64,000 nucleotides of DNA from Novosphingobium resinovorum (GTDB taxonomy: Bacteria > Pseudomonadota > Alphaproteobacteria > Sphingomonadales > Sphingomonadaceae), in assembly GCF_027922145.1 (NCBI RefSeq), contig NZ_BSFC01000015.1, positions 1 to 64,000 on the forward strand, written 5' to 3'. Each line of letters begins with the position of its first letter. The first letter of the stretch is position 1. Both the position numbers and the translations under genes were made by a program. Positions 42,681 to 50,680 of the stretch are shown piece by piece. The notes beneath the pieces were generated by a model. The model saw nothing but the letters and a program-made list of their open reading frames with translations, had not been told where the DNA came from and ran no database searches.

Positions 42681-43509
42681 TCAATCGACGAACCGAGGCA
42701 CACCCAGTGGGTTATCGCTACGAATGATCTGCGGCAGCAGCGCATCCGGCGGATCCTGGTAGCACACCGGCCGCAGGAAACGCTTGATCGCTGCCGTGCC
42801 CACTGAAGTCGTGCGCGTGTCTGAAGTCGCCGGAAATGGTCCGCCGTGCACCATTGCGCGGCTTACTTCGACACCGGTCGGCCAGCCGTTAGCGAGGATA
42901 CGTCCGACCTTTCGTTCGAGGAGCGGCAGCATCGTTCGTGCGGCTTCAATATCGCCATCGTCCATCTGCAAGGTCGCGGTGAGTTGCCCCTCCATCGCGG
43001 CAAGAACCGTCCGCATTTCGCCGAGCGACGTGCACCGCACGATGATGGACGCCGCACCGAACACCGCCACCGGACCGATTGCGATGCGGCGCTGACGCAG
43101 GTTCGCACGAGGAGGATTGCGGTTGGGCAGAGCGCGCTCAATGACGACGCCGGCCCGCGCCTTCACGCAGCAATTTGGCAAGAGACGCAGTTGCCCGGTC
43201 GTGCGGCCACGCTCCCCGGTCAGGCGTGCGAGTGGCAATCCGGATTCGGCCATGGCCCGCTCGATCAGTGGCTCACCGATGCCCTCGACCCGCACTGAGA
43301 CTTCTTCAAGAAAGTGCGCGCGGGCCTCTGGCACGATCTTGCGGAAGACATCGAAAGCCGCGTCGGCGAGCGCGCAGGCCCGGGCAACATTGTCCAAAGT
43401 AGCGATGCTGAAAAGGGGGTTCCATGGCCTCTGCACGGGCGGGGTCAACCGCGTGAAACTTCTCGCCGCGCGCGACCGCGCTGGCGCCGACCAGGAAAGT
43501 GCCGTCCAT
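42681..43509 (-). pseudogene. Broken ketoglutarate-semialdehyde (2,5-dioxovalerate) dehydrogenase gene
   Basis: The N-terminal part starts at ATG 43509 ([20 protein letters not shown]) and shifts frame at a homopolymer run (AAAAGGGGG on the plus strand, 43411-43419). The new frame gives [40 protein letters not shown] and [11 protein letters not shown]. There the sequence jumps, still in frame, to [20 protein letters not shown] and the true C-terminus ([20 protein letters not shown], then [20 protein letters not shown]). About 250 residues, including the catalytic Cys and Glu, are gone. Because the deletion is in frame, the remnant looks like a complete 346-residue gene, but it cannot be an active enzyme. 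Confidence 0.85.
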
Positions 43510-43679
43510 GTTTGTTTGCTATCCAATACCATTGAAATCGCGATCGAGGCGCACCTGAGGCATTTGTCGCCCCATCGCGCTTGCCTGCGCGGTATTCCGA
43601 TTGCACCCCTGCCAAGACTTATCACCCATGCACGGCCGGCTCGGTCAAAGCGAAGCAGCTTACCGAGGAGATCACAATC

Positions 43680-44379
43680 ATGCCCGCGACCCTCACCCCG
43701 CGAACTGACAATACCCACCACCGACGGCGCCTGCCCCGCGACGCTGCATTACCCCGAAACGCCAGGGGCTTTTCCGGCCGTGATTTTATTCATGGACGGG
43801 CCGGGCATCCGGCCGGCCATCCGGGAAATGGCCGATCGCCTCGCGGCATCCGGCTATGCAGTGCTGCTTCCTGATCTGTTTTACCGCGCAGGGCCTTATG
43901 CGCCGGTCGATCCCAAGATCGTATTCACCGACCCCGCCCTGCGCGCCGCCCACCGCCAAAACTACATGACCACCGCCACGCCGGGCAATGTGATGGCCGA
44001 CACTGCCGCTGTGATCGCCGCGATCGATTGCCTTCCGGAAACGGCCAATGGGGCGATCGGGGTCGTCGGTTATTGCATGGGCGGACGGCTTGCCCTGATT
44101 GCGGCGGCCTGGCATCCGACGCGCCGTAGAGCCCTCACCGTCTAGCTGCGCAGATCAAGGCCTGTGTCTATGTCGGCAGCGCGATCGAGGACGACAATTT
44201 CACCGACGCGCAAAAGGCCACGCTGGTGGCGGCATTAGAAGCCGCCGGGGTCGATCACAAAGTCGAGACCTACCCGGCCAGGCACGGCTGGGGTCCGCGC
44301 GACACCGCGGCTCACAGCCGTGCGCCACTGGCAGACGCTGGTCCCGTTCCTCGACGCGGCGCTTAAACCGGAGGCCTGA
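43680..44379 (+). pseudogene. Broken dienelactone-hydrolase-family gene
   Basis: The gene has a good ribosome site (GAGGAG) and starts MPATLTPR at 43680. It shifts frame near 43700 into [19 protein letters not shown] and keeps the nucleophile motif VGYCMGGRLALIAA (Cys nucleophile). Near 44117 a segment is missing: WHP is followed directly by the later SPHRLAAQIKACVYVGSAIE block, after a stop codon at 44126. A third lesion near 44300 moves the end (RHWQTLVPFLDAALKPEA) into another frame. With three lesions it is dead. It is divergent from the broken dehydrogenase next to it. Confidence 0.85.
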
Positions 44380-44431
44380 ACAGTGGCAGGAGGGCGTAAC
44401 GGCAACGCTCCTCCCTTCCTCCGGCACAATT

Positions 44432-46303
44432 TCAGAGCAGCGACCTGTCGATATAGAGCGGCATCGAATCCTCCCACTTGCTGTCCGTGAGGATCCGCTT
44501 GTTGCGCCCGTCTGCGTCCATAACGTAAATCTGGCCATACTGCTGGAAGGTATTGTCGTAGAGCGCCGCTTCATCGCGGAATCCATGCGCCGACCCGCTC
44601 CACATGATGCGACCGTCCGGCGCCCATACCGCGTGGCCATCGCTCTCCTTGCCGGTTGTGAGTTCCTTATACCCGGACCCATCGGGTCTGATCGTCGCGA
44701 TCTGGAACGTGGTGCCATCGACCTTACGGGTGAAAACGATCCGTTTCCCATCGGGCGACCATCCCGGAAGATTGTCGAGCTCCTTGGTAAGGACGCGCAC
44801 TTTTCGTGTCGTCAGGTTCAATATCCGCAGGCCCCGTTCGCCATCCTGACCCCACACCCGGTAGACCACTTCCTTGCCGTCCGCAGAATAGCTGGGGAAG
44901 CCGGAATGCACCAAGCCGTCGGTAAGCGGTTCGAGCCCGGTCCCGTCCTTGCGGATGCGCATCACCGTCGCCTTGGCATGGTCGCGCTCGCCGAACCAGG
45001 CGCCGACGCCAAACACGATCCACTCGCCATCAGGGGACCAACTGGGCTGGAATGCACCGGCGAGGCCCTTCTTCACCAGAACGGGATCGAGGCCCGCCTT
45101 GGTGTTGTCGAAGACGACCCTGCGCTCAGAGCCATTGGGTCTGCACGTCACGATGGAGGAGAACCCGGTCTGCTTTTCCGTAAAGGCCAGTACCCCCTGC
45201 CGCGAGAGGGTGGGAAACACGTCCATGAAGCGATAGTCGTAGTTGGGATCCCAGCTATACAGTGGCTTGTCGAGCTTGCGGACGGGCCGAAACGTCTGGA
45301 TCTCGTACATTACCGAGGCCCGATCAGCCGTCCAGAAAGGCGACCGAAGGCCCTCGCGCTTGAAGCCTGGACGCCCCGAAGTATAGGCGATCCCTTCCTC
45401 GGGACCGCCTTTGACCACATAGCCGATCTCGTCCTGCGTGACATAGCAGGGCGAAACTTTGAGGCCCGGTGTGCTGGTGTGCTCGATTCGTTCGCCGCTT
45501 TCAACGTCCACCGAAACAATCTGGGAGGTGACTCTCCCGATCCATTCGGGACGTCGTGCGCCCCAGGTGGCTTCCGTCGTCAGTTCGTAGAAGGCGATTC
45601 GCCTGCCGTCCGGCGACCATGTCGGCGAACCCTGGCACCAGTCCTTGCGAGCGCTGACTTTGACGAAACCCGTCCCGTCGGGACGAATTCGGTAGATGGC
45701 CAGTTCCTGCGTATGCTCCCAGCCATGACCTTCGTCATGGCCACGCCAACTGGTGTTGCGGTCACTGGAAAAGGCGATCCATTGGCCATCGGGCGACCAT
45801 GCCGGGCGATAATAGCAGTCCGGGCTGTCCGCCTCGCCGACGAGATCGCCGACGCCGGTAAGCTGGAGGAGCTTGCCGCTCGATATTTCCATGACCCAGA
45901 TGTTTGCCTTGTAGCCGTTGCGGGTCGAGACAAACGCCAGATGCTTACCGTCCGGCGAAAGCGCTGCGGCATCGTCCACGCTGGGACCGCCTTCCAGGGC
46001 CCTTACCCCGGTGCCGTCGCCACGTGCCGTAAACAGGCTGGAATTGCCGTCGCCCGACCGCTCCGAGGTGAAGACCACACGTGATCCGTCACGTGAGATG
46101 GACGCATTGTAGTCGTAGGCGCTCTCGGCCAGAACCTTGCGCTCATCCGTCCCGTCGAGAGCGGCGACGTAGAGTTCGGAAACCGAAGGCGCGATGCGGT
46201 TCATCAGCATCACGCCCTTCTTCGTTGGCAGCGGCTTGGCGATACCGACCTTGCTCAGCAGTATCGAGGTCGGGACGACTGCCAGGAAATCTCTACGCTT
46301 CAC
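44432..46303 (-). CDS. Exported TolB-like beta-propeller (PD40) protein
   Basis: A 623-residue protein with an N-terminal leader with two arginines (MKRRDFLAVVPTSILL). Most of the rest consists of PD40/TolB-type repeats, recognisable by SRDGSRVVFTSER, SPDGKHLAFVSTR, WSPDGQWIAFSSDR, WSPDGRRIAFYEL, WSPDGEWIVFGVG and WSPDGKRIVFTRK. No peptidase domain follows the propeller, unlike prolyl-oligopeptidase-like proteins. It is divergent from a TonB receptor 300 bases away and may help recognise or process the receptor's substrate in the periplasm. Function unknown. Confidence 0.8.
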   Translation of the reverse strand: MKRRDFLAVVPTSILLSKVGIAKPLPTKKGVMLMNRIAPSVSELYVAALDGTDERKVLAESAYDYNASISRDGSRVVFTSERSGDGNSSLFTARGDGTGVRALEGGPSVDDAAALSPDGKHLAFVSTRNGYKANIWVMEISSGKLLQLTGVGDLVGEADSPDCYYRPAWSPDGQWIAFSSDRNTSWRGHDEGHGWEHTQELAIYRIRPDGTGFVKVSARKDWCQGSPTWSPDGRRIAFYELTTEATWGARRPEWIGRVTSQIVSVDVESGERIEHTSTPGLKVSPCYVTQDEIGYVVKGGPEEGIAYTSGRPGFKREGLRSPFWTADRASVMYEIQTFRPVRKLDKPLYSWDPNYDYRFMDVFPTLSRQGVLAFTEKQTGFSSIVTCRPNGSERRVVFDNTKAGLDPVLVKKGLAGAFQPSWSPDGEWIVFGVGAWFGERDHAKATVMRIRKDGTGLEPLTDGLVHSGFPSYSADGKEVVYRVWGQDGERGLRILNLTTRKVRVLTKELDNLPGWSPDGKRIVFTRKVDGTTFQIATIRPDGSGYKELTTGKESDGHAVWAPDGRIMWSGSAHGFRDEAALYDNTFQQYGQIYVMDADGRNKRILTDSKWEDSMPLYIDRSLL

Positions 46304-46606
46304 TTTGCTCTCCCCTGCTATAATCCAGGCAATCTCTCGATCCCGGCCCGAGCTGTCCGCCCATTTTCGGTGCAGATGCTCTTGCTACGACAGCGGGGGA
46401 GGCTTTGCACCAGCGCCATCATCGAAGTTATCAGCAAGGTTCGAGTGCCTATATCCGCTCCCTGCCTTTCCCGGATTACATCGATGCCGCGCCGCTGCCC
46501 TTTTGCAGTGTTGCACACATGGCCGGGCCCTTAAGCGGAGCCGGCGAAATATCGTAGCGGTAAAATTTACCAGCTCCCTGATGGGCTGGAGTCTGGGAGG
46601 ACGACG
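46304..46606. promoter_or_regulatory. Divergent promoter region
   Basis: 303 bases between the propeller gene and the fourth TonB receptor. No gene was seen. GGGAGGACGACG just before 46607 is the receptor's ribosome site. No operator could be singled out. Confidence 0.45.
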
Positions 46607-48883
46607 ATGAAGACCTGTACATCCGCCGCCATATCCTTGCGTCATGCCCTGATGGCGGGGGCGGCGCTCACGGCAGCGGTGCCGCAGTTCGCATCCGCGC
46701 AAGCTGGGCAATCGCAGACGGCGGACAGCAGCGGCGTCGAGGAGATCATCGTCACTGCGCAGAAGCGCATCGAATCCGCGCAGGACGTGCCGATCGCCAT
46801 CACCGCGCTCGGCACCGACCAGCTCGCCAGCGCGGGCGTCACCAGCACGCTCGACCTCAAGGCGGCGGTGCCCGCGCTCAACATCACCACCGGCACCGGC
46901 GGCATCGGCCTGCCGCGCATTCGCGGCATCGGCGCCACCGGACAGGGACCGGGGATCGAGAACCCGGTCGCGGTCTATGTCGACGGGGTCTACTACGGTG
47001 CCTCGTTCGGCATCCTGCAGAACTTCTTCGATACCGACCAGGTCGCCGTGCTGAAGGGGCCGCAGGGCACCCTGTTCGGCCGCAACGCCACCGGCGGCCT
47101 GATCCAGATGTCGACGCTGGGGCCGGACTTCGACTGGAACGGCAAGGCGGAGATCGGCTACGGCAACTACGATACCGTCCATTCCGCCGCCTACGTCTCG
47201 GGCGGGCTGACCGACACGGTCGCGATCAGCCTTTCGGGCCAGTACGACAACCAGCAGGACGGCTTCGGCAAGAACCTGCTCACCGGCAACGACATCCAGA
47301 CCAGCAAGTCGTGGGCCGGCCGCGCCAAGCTGCTGTGGAAGCCGAGCGAGCTTACCAAGGTCACCCTCTCGGGCGATTTCAACGGCCGCGACGCCGCCGC
47401 ACCCGCCTTCCGCAACTTCAGCACCAACGCGCTGGGGCAGGACGTGGTGCAGCAGATCATCGCCGCCGGGGGCAACCCGGAGCGCGACATCATGGCCGAC
47501 GTCGACCCGGTCATGCACACCCGCGCCTGGGGCACCAGCCTGACCTTGGAGCAGGATCTGGGCGGCGTCTCGCTCAAGAGCATCACCGCCTACCGCCACT
47601 CCACCTTCGACTACAACTTCGACCCCGACGGCACCACCGTGCGCCGGATCGTGGTGGACAACCACCTCTACGACAAGCAGTTCACGCAAGAAGTGAACCT
47701 CGTCTCCGAGGCGGGCGGGCCGTTCAAGTGGGTGCTCGGCGGGTTCTACATGCACGGCAACGCGGGCAACGACGGGTCGCGCACCACCGGCTTGTTCACG
47801 TACGGCAACAACGGCTACGTGGACGACTACAATTCGATCAAGCTCGACAGCTTCGCAGGCTTCGCCGAGGGCACCTACTCGCTGGGCGACAGCACCCATG
47901 TGATCGCCGGCATACGCTACACCAGCGACAAGCGCAGCCTTTCGGCCTACGACGTATCCTTCAACGGCAATGTCCCGCCCAGCGGGTTGCTGACCGTCAG
48001 CGACACCATCAACGAGGGCAAGACCTTCAAGAAGGTGACGTGGCGCCTGTCGATCGACCACCGCTTCTCGCCGGAACTGCTCGCCTATGCCAGCTACAAC
48101 CGGGGCTTCCGCTCGGGCACCTTCATCACCCAGTCGGACCCGATCGTGCTGCTGCAGCCGGAACTGGTGGACGCCTACGAAGTGGGCATCAAGTCCGACC
48201 TGTTCGGCCGCAAGGTGCGCTTCAACCTCGCCGGGTACTACTACGACGAGAAGAACATCCAGGTCATGCAGGTGATCTCGGGCGCGCAGACCGTCTACAA
48301 CGCCGACGGCGCGCATATCTACGGCATCGACGCCGACCTGACCTGGCGCGTGACCAGCGACCTGCGCCTGTTCGGCGGCCTCAACTGGATGCATGCGCGC
48401 TATACCGACTTCGACACCGCGATCATCTCGACGCCCTACCCGCTCCCGGCGGGCTTCACGATCCCGACCGGGCAGACGTGCCTCGGCACCAATGGCAGCC
48501 CTTATACGCAGCTCGGCGGCAACTGCCTGCTGATCGGCGACGCATCGGGCAACAAGCTGCAGAACACGCCGACGTTCACCGCCTCGGTCGGCGGTTCGTA
48601 CGACCTGCATACCGGGATCGGCAAGTTCACCCTCGCGGGCAACTACTACTACAACTCCGGCTTCGTGGGCTCGCCGGACGAGCGGGTGAAGCAGAAGGCC
48701 TACAACACCCTGGATGCGTCGCTGACCTGGCGGTCGAGCGCCGACAACCTGTTCGTGCGGTTCTGGGGCAAGAACATCACCAACGAGTTCTACCGCACCC
48801 AGATCGGCGCCACCAACAGCGGCGACAACGGCACCTACGCCGCGCCGCGCACTTATGGCGTGACCGCAGGGTTCGATTTCTGA
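46607..48883 (+). CDS. TonB-dependent receptor
   Basis: A 758-residue receptor. Signal peptide cleaved near PQFASAQAG; TonB-box region EEIIVTAQKRIESAQDVPIA; plug with VAVLKGPQGTLFGRNATGG; barrel ending YGVTAGFDF with terminal Phe. Of the sphingomonad organic-substrate receptor type. Close to the tannase gene and the lactonases downstream, which makes plant phenolic esters or oligosaccharide-linked phenolics possible ligands; that is inference. Followed by a palindromic repeat that separates it from convergent genes. Confidence 0.93.
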   Translation: MKTCTSAAISLRHALMAGAALTAAVPQFASAQAGQSQTADSSGVEEIIVTAQKRIESAQDVPIAITALGTDQLASAGVTSTLDLKAAVPALNITTGTGGIGLPRIRGIGATGQGPGIENPVAVYVDGVYYGASFGILQNFFDTDQVAVLKGPQGTLFGRNATGGLIQMSTLGPDFDWNGKAEIGYGNYDTVHSAAYVSGGLTDTVAISLSGQYDNQQDGFGKNLLTGNDIQTSKSWAGRAKLLWKPSELTKVTLSGDFNGRDAAAPAFRNFSTNALGQDVVQQIIAAGGNPERDIMADVDPVMHTRAWGTSLTLEQDLGGVSLKSITAYRHSTFDYNFDPDGTTVRRIVVDNHLYDKQFTQEVNLVSEAGGPFKWVLGGFYMHGNAGNDGSRTTGLFTYGNNGYVDDYNSIKLDSFAGFAEGTYSLGDSTHVIAGIRYTSDKRSLSAYDVSFNGNVPPSGLLTVSDTINEGKTFKKVTWRLSIDHRFSPELLAYASYNRGFRSGTFITQSDPIVLLQPELVDAYEVGIKSDLFGRKVRFNLAGYYYDEKNIQVMQVISGAQTVYNADGAHIYGIDADLTWRVTSDLRLFGGLNWMHARYTDFDTAIISTPYPLPAGFTIPTGQTCLGTNGSPYTQLGGNCLLIGDASGNKLQNTPTFTASVGGSYDLHTGIGKFTLAGNYYYNSGFVGSPDERVKQKAYNTLDASLTWRSSADNLFVRFWGKNITNEFYRTQIGATNSGDNGTYAAPRTYGVTAGFDF

Positions 48884-48890
48884 ACCTCAT

Positions 48891-49020
48891 TCCTCCCCGA
48901 GACAAGCTTGGGGAGGGGGACCGCCCGCGAAGCGGGTGGTGGAGGGGGGCGAGCCTCTCAATTCCCCCCTCCGTCACCGCCTTCGGCGGCGCCACCTCCC
49001 CGAGACAAGCTCGGGGAGGA
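48891..49020. repeat. Composite palindromic (REP-like) intergenic repeat
   Basis: Two near-identical hairpins, CCTCCCCGAGACAAGCTTGG (from 48892) and CCTCCCCGAGACAAGCTCGG (from 48995), flank inner hairpins ACCGCCCGC-GAA-GCGGGTGGT (48920-48940) and CCGCC-TTC-GGCGG (48977-48989). GGAGGGGGG pairs with CCCCCCTCC across the centre. The whole forms one large inverted structure between the convergent ends of two genes. This class of repeat is widespread in sphingomonad genomes and probably acts as a bidirectional terminator or mRNA 3' end protector. Confidence 0.85.
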
Positions 49021-49024
49021 TTGG

Positions 49025-49393
49025 TCACGCGCTGCGTTTCAACGCGGCAAGCTCGCGCCGCACTTCCATGTACTTCGGCAGGACGCCGTGCGCGTAGGCA
49101 AGGAAGGTCGGCAGGCCCTGCGGGTCGATCCCGGCTTCCTGCGCATAATGCGCGATGATGGAGTCAGAGTCCTTCATGTATGCGCCCGGCGCATGCTGCA
49201 CCGTCGGGAAGGTCACCTTGTCGAAGTGCGGCGCCAGTTCCGCGCGGATCGCGGCTTCGTTCGCATCGCCTTCGGAGAAGATCCGCTGCTCGAACCCGTC
49301 CAGCAGGCCCGCTTCCAGCAGGAACACGCGCAGCTTCAGACAATGCGGGCACGTCGCCTTGAGATAGAGGACGGGGCGAAAATCCTTAGTCAT
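49025..49393 (-). CDS. Glutaredoxin/GST N-terminal-domain-like small protein
   Basis: A 122-residue thioredoxin-fold protein with the active-site motif KATCPHCLKLRVFLLEAGLL (CPHC at about residues 15-18) and a cis-Pro region VTFPTVQHAPG. It ends after one extra helix, too short for a complete glutathione transferase. It may be a monothiol or dithiol disulfide reductase or a GST-like binding protein. It lies 17 bases downstream of the lactonase gene on the same strand, so probably co-transcribed. Confidence 0.7.
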   Translation of the reverse strand: MTKDFRPVLYLKATCPHCLKLRVFLLEAGLLDGFEQRIFSEGDANEAAIRAELAPHFDKVTFPTVQHAPGAYMKDSDSIIAHYAQEAGIDPQGLPTFLAYAHGVLPKYMEVRRELAALKRSA

Positions 49394-49410
49394 CGGGGGC
49401 TATGTCCTGT

Positions 49411-50532
49411 TCAGGGGCCGACGAACGCGACCGAAGTAGGCTTCGCGATGTCGAGATGTGCGGGCCTGAGGTCAAGACGCCCGCTCTTCGGATCGACCGC
49501 GAAGACCGCCAGGTTGCCCGATCCCTGATTGGCCACCACCAGCCACTTGCCGCTACCGTCCAGCGCGAAGCCCCATGGCACCTGCCCGCCGCAGTCCACG
49601 CCCTGCACCATCGTCAGCACGCCTCCCGCGCCGATCGCATAGACCTGAATGCGGTTCCCCGCGCGGTTTCCGGCGTATAGGAACCGTCCATCGCGCGAGA
49701 CCGCCAGTTCCGACCCGCTCGGCGCGCCTGCGAAATCCGGGCCGTCGAGCGCGAGGTGCGACAATTCGGTCAGCCGCCCGTGCACCGCATCCCACGCGAA
49801 GCTGAAGATCGTGCCCGCCATCTCGGTCATCAGGAAGGCATGGCGCCCGTCCGGCGCGAAGACGATATGGCGCGGGCCGGACCCCGGCGGGAGCGTCGCG
49901 GAGGTCGCCGCGCCGCCGGCCACGGCATGAATATAGACCCGGTCCGTCCCCAGGTCGGGTGACAGCACCCAGCGGCCCGAGGGATCGACGGTCACGCCGT
50001 GCGCATGCGGCCCCTTCTGCCGCCGGTGCGGCCCGGAACCTTCGTGCGCCGCCACCCAGCCGGGCGACAGCGAACCGTCCGCCGCGACCGGGATCGCCGC
50101 GACCTGCCCGCTCCCGTAATTGGCGACGAAGACCTGCCGGCCCGCAGCGCCGAGCGCCAGATGCGTCGGCCCGCCGCCGCCCGACGCCGCACGCCCCTCG
50201 GCGGTCAGCGCGCCGCTTGCGGGATCGTATCCGAAGGCGAGCACCGCGCCTTGCGAGGCGCCGTCGTTGCCCACCTCGCTGACCGCGAACAGCCGCCGGT
50301 GGGCGGGGTCCGCCAGCACCCATGTCGGCCGCTCCACCGTCGCCGCCGTGCCGAGCGAAGTCAGCGCCCCGGTTCTGCGGTCGAGCCTGACGGCGACGAT
50401 GCCCTGCCCCTGTCCCGCCTCCTGCGTACCGATGAACGCCAGTGTCCGGTCCGAGCTTACGCCAGACACCGTCTGGCAGCCGGCCAAAGTGAGACCCGCG
50501 ATGCCGAGGGCGAGCGAGGTCTTGGGTATCAT
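49411..50532 (-). CDS. Lactonase-family beta-propeller lipoprotein (6-phosphogluconolactonase type)
   Basis: A 373-residue protein. ATG 50532 with GGAG 7 bases upstream gives a lipoprotein signal (lipobox LTLAGC). The rest is the seven-bladed YkgB/Pgl-type lactonase propeller: LAFIGTQEAGQGQGIVAVRL, GPTHLALGAAGRQVFVANYG, GPRHIVFAPDGRHAFLMTEM and VPWGFALDGSGKWLVVANQG. Being exported, it is not the pentose-phosphate enzyme but a periplasmic lactonase of unknown substrate. A homologous 3' fragment occurs at 52309-52641 on the other side of the tannase gene. Confidence 0.85.
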   Translation of the reverse strand: MIPKTSLALGIAGLTLAGCQTVSGVSSDRTLAFIGTQEAGQGQGIVAVRLDRRTGALTSLGTAATVERPTWVLADPAHRRLFAVSEVGNDGASQGAVLAFGYDPASGALTAEGRAASGGGGPTHLALGAAGRQVFVANYGSGQVAAIPVAADGSLSPGWVAAHEGSGPHRRQKGPHAHGVTVDPSGRWVLSPDLGTDRVYIHAVAGGAATSATLPPGSGPRHIVFAPDGRHAFLMTEMAGTIFSFAWDAVHGRLTELSHLALDGPDFAGAPSGSELAVSRDGRFLYAGNRAGNRIQVYAIGAGGVLTMVQGVDCGGQVPWGFALDGSGKWLVVANQGSGNLAVFAVDPKSGRLDLRPAHLDIAKPTSVAFVGP

Positions 50533-50680
50533 TGCACTTCTCCGCGCTTCCATGCCCCAGCGTAGGCGTTTTGCGCGTGGCGACGCCCCCTTGGCAATCA
50601 GATACAATCACCCCGACACCGGAACCTATCGGTACACGGTCTGGCGCGGCTCGTCCCTTATCGCATGCCGCCGCGGCAGT

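Noticed and set aside
44389..44417. Imperfect GGAGGGCGT..ACGCTCCTCC hairpin between the dienelactone hydrolase relic and the propeller gene
   Set aside because: Bulged and without a T run on either side; not reported as a terminator.
46385..48610. 741-residue open frame antisense to the fourth receptor
   Set aside because: Composition (Val/Ala/Arg/Gly rich, no motifs) is that of an antisense shadow.
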